Shown: positions 22,263-29,879 of the stretch, in pieces
Position numbering within the stretch: the stretch's first letter is position 1
How the letters are laid out: every line of letters starts with the position of its first letter
Source of the DNA: an uncultured Muribaculaceae bacterium
GTDB lineage: Bacteria; Bacteroidota; Bacteroidia; Bacteroidales; Muribaculaceae
Direction of reading: 5' to 3'
Assembly: GCA_947174275.1 (NCBI GenBank)
Contig: CAMWIJ010000032.1
Location: 1-32,477, forward strand
Length of the DNA: 32,477 nucleotides
The notes under the pieces: model-generated
The model's input: only the letters and a program-made list of their open reading frames with translations
What the model was told of the DNA's origin: nothing
Database searches by the model: none
Made by a program: the position numbers and the translations under genes

Positions 22263-23930
22263 TCAGTAATGGAACGACGAGCCTCCCAAAAACTCTCGCA
22301 GCAGCGATGTCGGTGGTATGTCGCGGCCCGGTATCGGAGCGAAATAACTCAGAAACTTCATCAGGCGGTAGGCCTCGGCATATTCCGGAGTGTCGCGTGG
22401 AAAATTCTTCAGCAGCCCCTCGCCATATTCGCGCATCACGCCAAGCTCGAATATCAGCGACGAGTTGAATGTCGAGTCGGCATTCTCCTGATACGGAAAT
22501 ATCCAGCGCTCCTCGCCGCGTCTCACGCTCGGCCAGCGGCGTATCGTCTCCATCGCCGACGTCCCGCGGTATTTGTGGTCGCGTATGATGCGGCGGAGCA
22601 GACGGTTGTCGGTCGTCGGCACCCAGTTGTGGTCATCGATGGCAAGCGTTGTCAGCGCCGACACATAGATGCGATATTTCATGCTGTCCTCAATCTCCGA
22701 TGTCAGCTCCGGATTGAGCCCGTGTATTCCCTCGATGAGCAGTATCGAGCGGTCGTCGAGCTGCAGGCGCTCTCCCTTATACAGGCGGTGACCGTGCTCA
22801 AAACTGTAGGTAGGCAGCTCCACCTCCTCTCCGGCGATAAGACGGCGTAGGTCGGAGTTGAATTGCTGCAGGTCAAGCGCATACAGCGACTCGTAGTCAT
22901 AGTCACCGCTCTCGTCACGAGGTGTGTTCACCCTGTCGACAAAATAATTGTCGAGCGATATCATCTTAGGCTTGAGCAGATTGGTCAGCAGATAGATTGC
23001 CAGTCGCTTCGTAAACGTCGTCTTTCCTGACGACGACGGCCCGGCAATCATCACCACGCGTGCCCCTCCGGCTTCATAACGGCGCTTTATTTCATCGGCT
23101 ATCGACGCTATCTTCTTGTCATGCAGCGCTTCGGCCACATTTATGAGTTCGGCCGAACGGTTTTCCTCTGTCGATTTGTTCAGCTCTCCCACATTGCGTA
23201 TCCCAATGATATGGTTGAATGCGACATACTCCGTAAACGCATTATACATCTTCTCCTGGGTGATAGGCTGAGCCGGCACGTCCGGACAGCTGTGGTCGCA
23301 ACCCAGAAGCAGAAATCCCTCATGATAGCGCTTCAGATCGAAGCAACGCAGAAATCCTGTCGACGGCGCGAGCGGTCCGTAATATGTGTCAATCACGCCG
23401 TCCAGTCGGTAATACACCGTATAAAGGTCATGGATTGTGTCGAGCAGTTGCACCTTGTCGTCAAGACCCTCCTTGCGAAACATCTCCTTGACATCAGCCG
23501 TCAGACGCTCCTTGCGCTCGAACGCCACATCGCGCTCTACAAGCCGACGCATCGCCTCGCGCAGATTTTCAACCACCTCGTCGGTAACCTCTATATTGTC
23601 AAGGCGGCAGTAATACCCCTTCGATATCGAGTGGCATATATTCAGGCGCGTTCCCGGATAACACTCCACAAGAGCCCTGTAAAGCATCATACACAGCGAG
23701 CGGGTGTAAACCCGCATCCCCGATGCCGTGGTGACCGGCAGATATTCCACCTGCTTGGGCGCGAACACCGCATATTGCAAGTCCTCGGTCTTGTTGTTGA
23801 CACGCGCGCATATCGGCGTGAACGCTATTTCGCCGGAGACACGTTTTAATATCTCCGATAGGGTCTCTCCTCCCTCAAACGGTATATATCTGTTGATATT
23901 CTTGCAGAAAATTTTTAATTGGGCACTCAT
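22263..23930 (-). CDS. Nucleoside (uridine-like) kinase with ThrRS-like N-terminal domain
   Basis: 555 residues. The N-terminal about 60 residues look like a TGS-type domain. Residues about 75-200 resemble the threonyl-tRNA synthetase second additional domain, with HSISKGYYCRLD as the place of the metal-binding His/Cys. The C-terminal part is a phosphoribulokinase/uridine kinase P-loop domain: Walker A GPSSSGKTT (297-305), KMISLDNYFVDR, YDYESLYALDL, and LIEGIHGLNPELT. Bacteroidetes and Firmicutes carry this fused 'nucleoside kinase'; uridine or another nucleoside phosphorylation is expected from the family but the substrate is not proven by sequence. Start at ATG 23930, with a strong hairpin just upstream in the leader. 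Confidence 0.9.
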   Translation of the reverse strand: MSAQLKIFCKNINRYIPFEGGETLSEILKRVSGEIAFTPICARVNNKTEDLQYAVFAPKQVEYLPVTTASGMRVYTRSLCMMLYRALVECYPGTRLNICHSISKGYYCRLDNIEVTDEVVENLREAMRRLVERDVAFERKERLTADVKEMFRKEGLDDKVQLLDTIHDLYTVYYRLDGVIDTYYGPLAPSTGFLRCFDLKRYHEGFLLLGCDHSCPDVPAQPITQEKMYNAFTEYVAFNHIIGIRNVGELNKSTEENRSAELINVAEALHDKKIASIADEIKRRYEAGGARVVMIAGPSSSGKTTFTKRLAIYLLTNLLKPKMISLDNYFVDRVNTPRDESGDYDYESLYALDLQQFNSDLRRLIAGEEVELPTYSFEHGHRLYKGERLQLDDRSILLIEGIHGLNPELTSEIEDSMKYRIYVSALTTLAIDDHNWVPTTDNRLLRRIIRDHKYRGTSAMETIRRWPSVRRGEERWIFPYQENADSTFNSSLIFELGVMREYGEGLLKNFPRDTPEYAEAYRLMKFLSYFAPIPGRDIPPTSLLREFLGGSSFHY

Positions 23931-23938
23931 AATGATGT

Positions 23939-23996
23939 GGGAGCTTAATGTTAATGAATTTCGTAAATATACAAAATTTTAACACATCAAGCTCCC
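23939..23996 (-). promoter_or_regulatory. Leader hairpin upstream of the nucleoside kinase
   Basis: In minus-strand RNA, GGGAGCUU (23996-23989) pairs with AAGCUCCC (23946-23939). After one mismatch the stem continues with AUG/CAU and UUAA/UUAA across a 2-nt bulge, about 15 bp in all, closing an AU-rich loop. The base of the stem is 8 nt before the start codon at 23930. No U-run follows, so it is not a plain terminator. It could control translation or protect the TolC-gene 3' end. Confidence 0.5.
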
Positions 23997-24086
23997 TTTT
24001 TGTTCTAAATCGCAAACTTTACCGCGACATTCCCCAATCCATCAGCGACCGTAGTGTCCTTAACGACTTTAACGACCTTAAAGCCG

Positions 24087-25406
24087 TTATTGCTCCTGGC
24101 CCGTGGCCTGCAGATAGCTCACACGCGCCACGCGATAAGCCCCGTAAGCCTCCGTATATTGGTCGAGACTCTGGCGGTAGAGTGTCTGGGCGTCAAGCAG
24201 GTCGGTCACATTGCTCACTCCGGCATGAAAGAAATTCTGGTTCATGCGCAGATTTTCGGCCGACTGGGCAATCGATTCCTTCGCTATCTCCATCTTGCGG
24301 TGGGCTGAAGTGAGATCATCCCACGCGTTTATCATCTTGATGCACAGCATCTGCGACAGGTCGTTCATCTCCATCCGCGCGTTGGCTGTCTCGAGTTTGC
24401 GACGCTTTATCGCGTGGGAGCCTCCCCACCATGAGCTTATCGGCACCGACACGCTGACAAACACCGCTCCGAAGCCGTGACGCTGGCTGATGACATCGTC
24501 GTAGAAATATCCCGCGCCGACCCCCACGGTAGGCAGGTTTTCTCCCACGGCGATTTTCTCCTCAAGCTCCGAGGCTTTCACTTTCTTCTGCAGCAGCCGG
24601 TAGTCGGCAGTGCTTCCCAATGCCGCGTTCGGGTCGATATAGATGTCGGAAGGGTAGGGGGGCACCTCGTCGGGTGTCTCCTCCTCGGCCACATCTATCG
24701 CCGAGCCGTCAAGTCCGGTATATTGTGCAAGTAGCTGACGCGAGAGCGCTATGCCGTTGTCGAGGTCTACCATCGTGGAGCGCAGCTCGTTTTTGCGCAG
24801 CTGCACCTTGAGCAGTTCGTTGCGTGTGGTGACTCCGGCCTTCAGCGCGACACCCACCTGAAATTCAAGCGTGTCGACCAGCGCGATGACATCCTCGAGA
24901 GTGCGGCGCTTCGACTTCAGTGTCACAAGCTGCCAGTAATATTTCTCCGCGGTCATCGTCACTTCGTTGACCGCATTCTCGCGTTCAAGTCCTGCCGCTT
25001 CCACACCGACCTCGGCGAGGCGGTTGCCGTTGACTATGCGTCCGCCGGCAAACACCGGCTGCACCGCCGTGACATTGGCGCTCACACCGCGCTTTATCAT
25101 CTGCAGCGTGGCTATGTTGAATATGTCGAGGTCGACCACAGGCTTGTTGGCAGCGAACGCCATGCCCGATGCCGTCACCGTCGGGAAATACTTGGTGAAT
25201 GCCTCCTTGCGCAACTCCTCGGCGGCCTCGGCATTGCTTGCCGCGACATTGACCTTGGCATTGTTTTTTATCGCCAGCTCACGGCATTCGTCAAGCGTGA
25301 GCATGCGGGCTTCCTCTCCGCCTGCCTGCTCCTGGGCTGTAGCGCCAAGCAGCGACAGCATGGCTGTAAATGCTATTGACAATCGTTTCATAACCGTAAT
25401 AATCAT
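24087..25406 (-). CDS. TolC-family outer-membrane efflux protein
   Basis: 439 residues from ATG 25406, or 434 from ATG 25391 (MKRLSIAFTAMLSLLGATAQ, a signal peptide). The ATG at 25406 overlaps the RND transporter stop as ATGA, a sign of coupled translation. A longer frame up to 25670 runs through the transporter gene and is a shadow. Sequence shows the TolC-type repeat: MLTLDECRELAIKNNAKVNVAASN...AEELRKEAFTKYFPTVTASG in the first half and ELEEKIAVGENLPTVGVGAGYFYDD in the second, with helical stretches that build the periplasmic tunnel. Third and last gene of the RND operon. It should be the outer-membrane exit duct of the pump. Confidence 0.92.
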   Translation of the reverse strand: MIITVMKRLSIAFTAMLSLLGATAQEQAGGEEARMLTLDECRELAIKNNAKVNVAASNAEAAEELRKEAFTKYFPTVTASGMAFAANKPVVDLDIFNIATLQMIKRGVSANVTAVQPVFAGGRIVNGNRLAEVGVEAAGLERENAVNEVTMTAEKYYWQLVTLKSKRRTLEDVIALVDTLEFQVGVALKAGVTTRNELLKVQLRKNELRSTMVDLDNGIALSRQLLAQYTGLDGSAIDVAEEETPDEVPPYPSDIYIDPNAALGSTADYRLLQKKVKASELEEKIAVGENLPTVGVGAGYFYDDVISQRHGFGAVFVSVSVPISSWWGGSHAIKRRKLETANARMEMNDLSQMLCIKMINAWDDLTSAHRKMEIAKESIAQSAENLRMNQNFFHAGVSNVTDLLDAQTLYRQSLDQYTEAYGAYRVARVSYLQATGQEQ

Positions 25407-28400
25407 TTGGGGTTGGAATTTGACTTGTCGGCCGGCTTTCCGGCAGTTACTGTTACGGCCGGTGCCGCAGTCTCCACCACGGCGCCGCTGTCGCTTCCGG
25501 TGTAGAAGGTCGGGGCGGGTGAGTCGCCGAAGTCGGGTGTCGGCGCGCCGTAGGGCGGGTCGATTTTTCTCTTTCCTGTAAATTTCCACATCATCACCGG
25601 TATCACCGTGAGCGTGAACACCATCGTCAGCGGCGTCCCGAAAAATATTACCGTGCCCATCGGCTTCCACAGCGCGCTGTTCGATATCACCATCGGCAGC
25701 ACTCCCATCGTGGCGGCCGCTGAGGTCAGGAATATCGGGCGCATACGTCGTTTGGCCGACTCGATGGCTGCCGTCCGGTTGTCAAGATGCTCCTGACCCT
25801 GAAGCTGTTCGGCGTAGTCGATCATGATGATTGCGTTGCGCACTAAAATGCCCATCAGCGAAATGATGCCGAGCGTGCAGGTCAGCGATATCGGCTCGTT
25901 CATCGCAAAGAGACCGAAGGCGGCGCCGGGTATGCACAGCAGCAGCGACACAAGCAGTATCACGGAGATGTCTACCTGCTTGTAGTGCAGCAAGATGATA
26001 AAGAATATTATCACTATCGCTATCGCAAGCGCCGACATGATCTGCGGAAGTATCTCGTCGGTGTTTTCATACTCGCCTCCATATTCGATGCTCACCCCTT
26101 CGGGCAGGCTTACGCCGTCAAGCACGCTCTGAAGGTGTTCGGTCACTTCCATGGCGTTGGTGCCGCGCTCGTTCTCGGCTATCAGCGTGATTGTCGGCTT
26201 GCCGTTGTAGTGTCCGACAAGGCCGTAGTCCCACACCGGCTCCACCTCGGCGAACTGATGCACCGGTGCGCTCGCAAACTCAAGCACGGGCACCTCCTCG
26301 TTGCTAAGCTCGCTCACTTCCGACCGGTCGGCCTTGTCGCTCTTGACAACCACATCCATGCCGTAGTCGCCTTCCCACACTGTCGCCACGGGCACTCCTC
26401 CGCTGTAGCGCATCGCCAGCGTAGCCTCCAGAAACAGGCTGTTGAGGCCGAGACGCGACATCAGCTGGTCGTCGGTCGAGACCATCGCGGCAACCTGCGG
26501 CGTTGAGGTGTTGGGTCGCACAAGCCGCAGCCCCTCGGTGCGGCGCATCTGCTCGAGCACCGTGTCGGCAACTGCCTGCAGACTGTTGAAATCATTTCCG
26601 GTGATGCGAACCTCCACCGGATAGTCGGCATTGGAATAGCTCAGCTGCTTGAAGCGGCAATATGCTTCCGGAAAGTATGACTCGAATTTGTCGGTATAGT
26701 CGTCAAGCACCTCCTCCGTGGCTTCGTTGCTCACGGTGTTGACAATGAACTGGGCGAAGTTCGGACCGCCCACCTGCGGGGCGTAAGTGGTCTGGAAGCG
26801 TGGCGACGAGCAGCCGTGGAACACACAAACCGACACTACCCGGCTGTCGCCGCGAAGCACATTGGCGAGCGAGTCGGCCACAACGTCGGTGCGCGCCAGA
26901 GGCGTTCCCGTAGGCATGTAGATTTCTACGGCAAACTGATTGCGCTCTGCAATCGGCATCAGCTTCATCGGGCGCTTTATGAATATCAGTCCGCCGAGCA
27001 CAACGCACGCCAGCCCGATAATCAGTGTCGCCACCGGAAAACGGAAGCAAACGTCGGCAAGCTTGTCGTAACCTTTCTGCAGAGCCACGAAAAACGAGAA
27101 TTTCTTCTTGCCCGACTCAACTGCCTCTTTCTCTATCTTGTAGATAGGTTTCTTGATGAGCTTGAACTGCAGATAGGGCACAAGTATCTCGGCTATGCAC
27201 AGCGACACGAACAATATGATTGTGATGGCCCACGGAAAATCGTTCATGAAGTCGCGGAACATGCCGTTGAGCGTTATCAGGAACGGAAAGAATGTTATCG
27301 ATATGGCGCAGGTGGCCGAGAATATAGCCTTGAGAAACTCCACCGCCGAGCGGTAAGCCGCCGTCTTGCGGTCGATGCCGTCGGAAATCAGTTCCACATA
27401 ATTGTCGATGATGACGACGGAGTTGTCGACAATCATGCCCAGCGACACAATCAGACACGCCAGTGTCACCGTGTTGAGCTCTATGCCCAGCGCATAGAAT
27501 ATGCCCAGGGCGATAAATATCGTGATAGGTATGGTTCCGGCAGCTATCAGCGCCACCTTTATAGGCAGAAGTAGCATTATCACTATCACCACCGCCACGA
27601 TGGCGATGAGAAGTTCCGACAGAAAGTAATTGACCGACGAATTCACCACCGTAGGCTGGTCGGTGATTTTAAACACGTTGACATCGGCCGGCAGCGTCGA
27701 CTGGAATTCGTCGAGTTTCTCCTGCACCTGCTTGCCCATCTCCACGATATTGTTGCCGTCTTTCATCGACACACTCAGCAGCAGCGATTTGGCGCCGTTG
27801 TTGGTGATATAGCGCGACGGCTCGGGATATTCCTTGACCACACGAGCTATATCCTTGACTCTCACTATAGAGCCTGACGGAGTGGAAAACACTATCATGT
27901 TCTCGACATCGCGCGTCGAGTTGACCGGGCGGCTCACATATATCGGCGACGTGTAGCTGTCGCCCTTTATCTCTCCGCCCGTGGTGCCGAAGCCCTGCGC
28001 GAGCATCGTGGCGGCGAGCATGTTGGCCTTGATGCCGTAATGCGTAAGCCGCTCGTTGTCGACATAGATTGCCACCTGTTCTTTCTGTTTGCCGTAGTCT
28101 GACATCTGTCCCACCGACGGCACCGACCTCAGCTGGTCGCGCAGATTGTCGGTGATGACTCCGAGCTCACGGTAGGTCTTGTCGTCCGACGATATGGCTA
28201 TCAGAAGCGAAGAGGTGTCGCCGAAATCGGTCAGCGCCTCCACGGCGAGCACATTCTTCGGCAACGAGAGTTTTTCTTTCTGCAGTCCGATCTGGAATTT
28301 GTTCCAGAATGGCACGGTGTCGTCGATATCTTCATCGAGCTCCACAAACACTATCGCCATTCCCGACGTGCATCGTGAATGTGTCTTGCTCTTGTCGACC

Positions 28401-28645
28401 TCTTTATATGAGAAAATGAAATCCTCGAGCGGCTTGAGCACCTCGTCGGCCATCTGAGTGGCGTCAGACCCGGGGCATACGGCCACCACAAGCCCTTCCC
28501 TGACGGTAAAGCTCGGAAACTCGTTCTTGTCCATCTTCTCCAGTGCATAGATGCCGAATACCACCAGCACCGTCACTACCAATATCACTAATTTGCGGTA
28601 ACGCAGCCCGAACGCCACGATGCCGCCTTTACTCTGCGGTCCCAT
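25403..28645 (-). CDS. RND-family efflux transporter permease (AcrB/HAE1-like)
   Basis: 1080 residues. Inner-membrane, proton-driven exporter. Twelve membrane segments in the RND pattern: TM1 at about 17-35, a large periplasmic loop, TM2-6 at about 340-480 (IAIVAVVIVIMLLLPIKVALIAAG, VTLACLIVSLGMIVDN), a second loop, and TM8-12 near the end. The proton-relay aspartate is D407 in SLGMIVDNSVVIIDN; the neighbour is Asn rather than a second Asp. In TM10 the motif is GILVRNAIIMIDYAEQ, with Arg where AcrB has Lys. Drug or other substrate unknown. The gene begins 13 bp after the adaptor stop and ends in an ATGA overlap with the TolC gene. The C-terminus is a Pro/Ala-rich tail. Confidence 0.94.
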   Translation of the reverse strand: MGPQSKGGIVAFGLRYRKLVILVVTVLVVFGIYALEKMDKNEFPSFTVREGLVVAVCPGSDATQMADEVLKPLEDFIFSYKEVDKSKTHSRCTSGMAIVFVELDEDIDDTVPFWNKFQIGLQKEKLSLPKNVLAVEALTDFGDTSSLLIAISSDDKTYRELGVITDNLRDQLRSVPSVGQMSDYGKQKEQVAIYVDNERLTHYGIKANMLAATMLAQGFGTTGGEIKGDSYTSPIYVSRPVNSTRDVENMIVFSTPSGSIVRVKDIARVVKEYPEPSRYITNNGAKSLLLSVSMKDGNNIVEMGKQVQEKLDEFQSTLPADVNVFKITDQPTVVNSSVNYFLSELLIAIVAVVIVIMLLLPIKVALIAAGTIPITIFIALGIFYALGIELNTVTLACLIVSLGMIVDNSVVIIDNYVELISDGIDRKTAAYRSAVEFLKAIFSATCAISITFFPFLITLNGMFRDFMNDFPWAITIILFVSLCIAEILVPYLQFKLIKKPIYKIEKEAVESGKKKFSFFVALQKGYDKLADVCFRFPVATLIIGLACVVLGGLIFIKRPMKLMPIAERNQFAVEIYMPTGTPLARTDVVADSLANVLRGDSRVVSVCVFHGCSSPRFQTTYAPQVGGPNFAQFIVNTVSNEATEEVLDDYTDKFESYFPEAYCRFKQLSYSNADYPVEVRITGNDFNSLQAVADTVLEQMRRTEGLRLVRPNTSTPQVAAMVSTDDQLMSRLGLNSLFLEATLAMRYSGGVPVATVWEGDYGMDVVVKSDKADRSEVSELSNEEVPVLEFASAPVHQFAEVEPVWDYGLVGHYNGKPTITLIAENERGTNAMEVTEHLQSVLDGVSLPEGVSIEYGGEYENTDEILPQIMSALAIAIVIIFFIILLHYKQVDISVILLVSLLLCIPGAAFGLFAMNEPISLTCTLGIISLMGILVRNAIIMIDYAEQLQGQEHLDNRTAAIESAKRRMRPIFLTSAAATMGVLPMVISNSALWKPMGTVIFFGTPLTMVFTLTVIPVMMWKFTGKRKIDPPYGAPTPDFGDSPAPTFYTGSDSGAVVETAAPAVTVTAGKPADKSNSNPK

Positions 28646-28658
28646 AGTCTTGTCGGTT

Positions 28659-29696
28659 TTACTGCTTGTTGATTACTGTCAGTTTCGAGCCGCGGCTCAC
28701 TTTCTGCTGACCCTTCACGATAAGGGTGTCGCCGCGCGCTATGCCGCTGTTGATTACTATGCCTTCATCGGTCAGCGCGCCGGTGTCGACGCTGCGTCTC
28801 ACGGCGTAGCCCGCCGAGTCGAGCCATACGTAGTGGCTGTTGTCTGACGCAAGCATAACTGCGTCGAGCGGCACCGTAAGGCTGCGGCTCACGGTGTCGG
28901 TGTTGAGCGTGACGTCGCATATCATGCCGGGCAGTAGCTCTCCGTCGGGATTGTCGACCGTAATCTTGACGTCATACGACCGCGTGATAGGATTGGCCGA
29001 AACACCCTTCTCCACGATTTTGCCGGTAAAACGCTTGCCGCCCAGTGCCGACACGGAAATATCGGTATCTGCGCCGTCGGGTATCGACGCTATCTCGTTC
29101 TCGGGAATGGAGATGCTGACCTTCACCGGGTCGATGCTGACAATCTTGACAACCGGCAGACCCGGCGCAGCTGTCATGCCGGCGTCGACATACTTCTCCG
29201 ACACATAGCCTGACAGAGGTGCATAGAGATTGGCGTCGTTGAGCGTCTTGCGGGCTATCGCCTCGGCGCTCTGTGCCTGTCGCAGCGTCTGCTGCATCTC
29301 CACCCACTTGATGTCGGCTATCGCCTCGGCGTCATGGAGCATCTTCATGCGGTTGTAGGCATCCTGTGCCTGGGTGAGCGCTGCGTTTGATATGTCGTAG
29401 GCATTTTTCAGCGACGCGGCGTCAACCGTGGCTATGAGCTGTCCTTTCTTCACGTAATCGCCGGCCGACACATTCATTGTCTGCACAGTGCCGGGCACCG
29501 AGAAGCTTGCAACAGTGCCGCTCGACTCCTCCACCGTGCCCGAATAATTGCGCGAAGTCGACATGTCTGACTCTCCGGCCACCGCAGTCTCCACCCTCAC
29601 GGGCGCCGGAGCCGTGGGCTGTTTCTCTTTATGGCACGATGACATGACGGTCACGGCGGTCAGCGCGATTGTCGCTCTAAACAATATTGATTTCAT
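28659..29696 (-). CDS. RND efflux periplasmic adaptor lipoprotein (membrane fusion protein)
   Basis: 345 residues from ATG 29696; a TTG at 29729 would add 11 residues without need. Lipoprotein signal with lipobox VMSSC (C21). Then the usual membrane-fusion-protein order: beta strand, lipoyl half-motif (GTVASFSVPGTVQTMNVSAGDYVKKGQLIATVDA), an alpha-helical hairpin (about 90-140, AYDISNAALTQAQDAYNRMKMLHD), a second lipoyl half (NLYAPLSGYVSEKYVDAGMTAAPG), beta-barrel (VSISIPENEIASIPDG), and the membrane-proximal end. It links the RND pump to the TolC channel. First gene of the three-gene operon. Confidence 0.94.
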   Translation of the reverse strand: MKSILFRATIALTAVTVMSSCHKEKQPTAPAPVRVETAVAGESDMSTSRNYSGTVEESSGTVASFSVPGTVQTMNVSAGDYVKKGQLIATVDAASLKNAYDISNAALTQAQDAYNRMKMLHDAEAIADIKWVEMQQTLRQAQSAEAIARKTLNDANLYAPLSGYVSEKYVDAGMTAAPGLPVVKIVSIDPVKVSISIPENEIASIPDGADTDISVSALGGKRFTGKIVEKGVSANPITRSYDVKITVDNPDGELLPGMICDVTLNTDTVSRSLTVPLDAVMLASDNSHYVWLDSAGYAVRRSVDTGALTDEGIVINSGIARGDTLIVKGQQKVSRGSKLTVINKQ

Positions 29697-29726
29697 AACC
29701 TGAACAGTTAAAACGTTAATATTATG

Positions 29727-29734
29727 CAAAATTA
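29727..29734 (-). promoter_or_regulatory. Candidate -7 box of the RND operon
   Basis: Minus-strand TAATTTTG fits TAnnTTTG and would give a leader of about 25 nt before ATG 29696. No TTTG at 19-21 bp upstream. No regulator gene is next to the operon in this window. Confidence 0.4.
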
Positions 29735-29785
29735 CCGGTCGGAATGCGCATCCCTTCGCCCATCCCTTAGTGGCTATAAATCATT

Positions 29786-29813
29786 AACAATCAAACCCTG
29801 CAATTTGATTGTT
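29786..29813. promoter_or_regulatory. 28-bp operator-like palindrome upstream of the GH95-like gene
   Basis: AACAATCAAA (29786-29795), eight bases, TTTGATTGTT (29804-29813): perfect 10-bp arms. The centre lies about 55 bp before the predicted start of the plus-strand gene, between it and the divergent efflux operon. This is the place and shape of a dimeric regulator site, but the regulator is unknown. Confidence 0.5.
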
Positions 29814-29840
29814 GACATCAATTTATTTCTTGATATTTCT

Positions 29841-29848
29841 TATCTTTG
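29841..29848 (+). promoter_or_regulatory. -7 box of the GH95-like gene
   Basis: TATCTTTG is an exact TAnnTTTG. The predicted leader is about 25 nt, A-rich right before ATG 29880. The -33 region has no TTTG at the normal distance, as often seen at activated promoters. Confidence 0.55.
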
Positions 29849-29879
29849 CAAAAACAAACCAAAACATAAAACATAAATC

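Noticed and set aside
25407..25670. Long N-terminal extension of the TolC-family protein
   Set aside because: It lies wholly inside the RND transporter gene in another frame and is Arg-rich without motif; the ATGA overlap and signal peptide mark the true start.
26816..27574. 252-aa plus-strand ORF opposite the RND transporter
   Set aside because: Shadow frame, rich in His/Arg/Tyr with no domain; the minus strand has continuous RND motifs.
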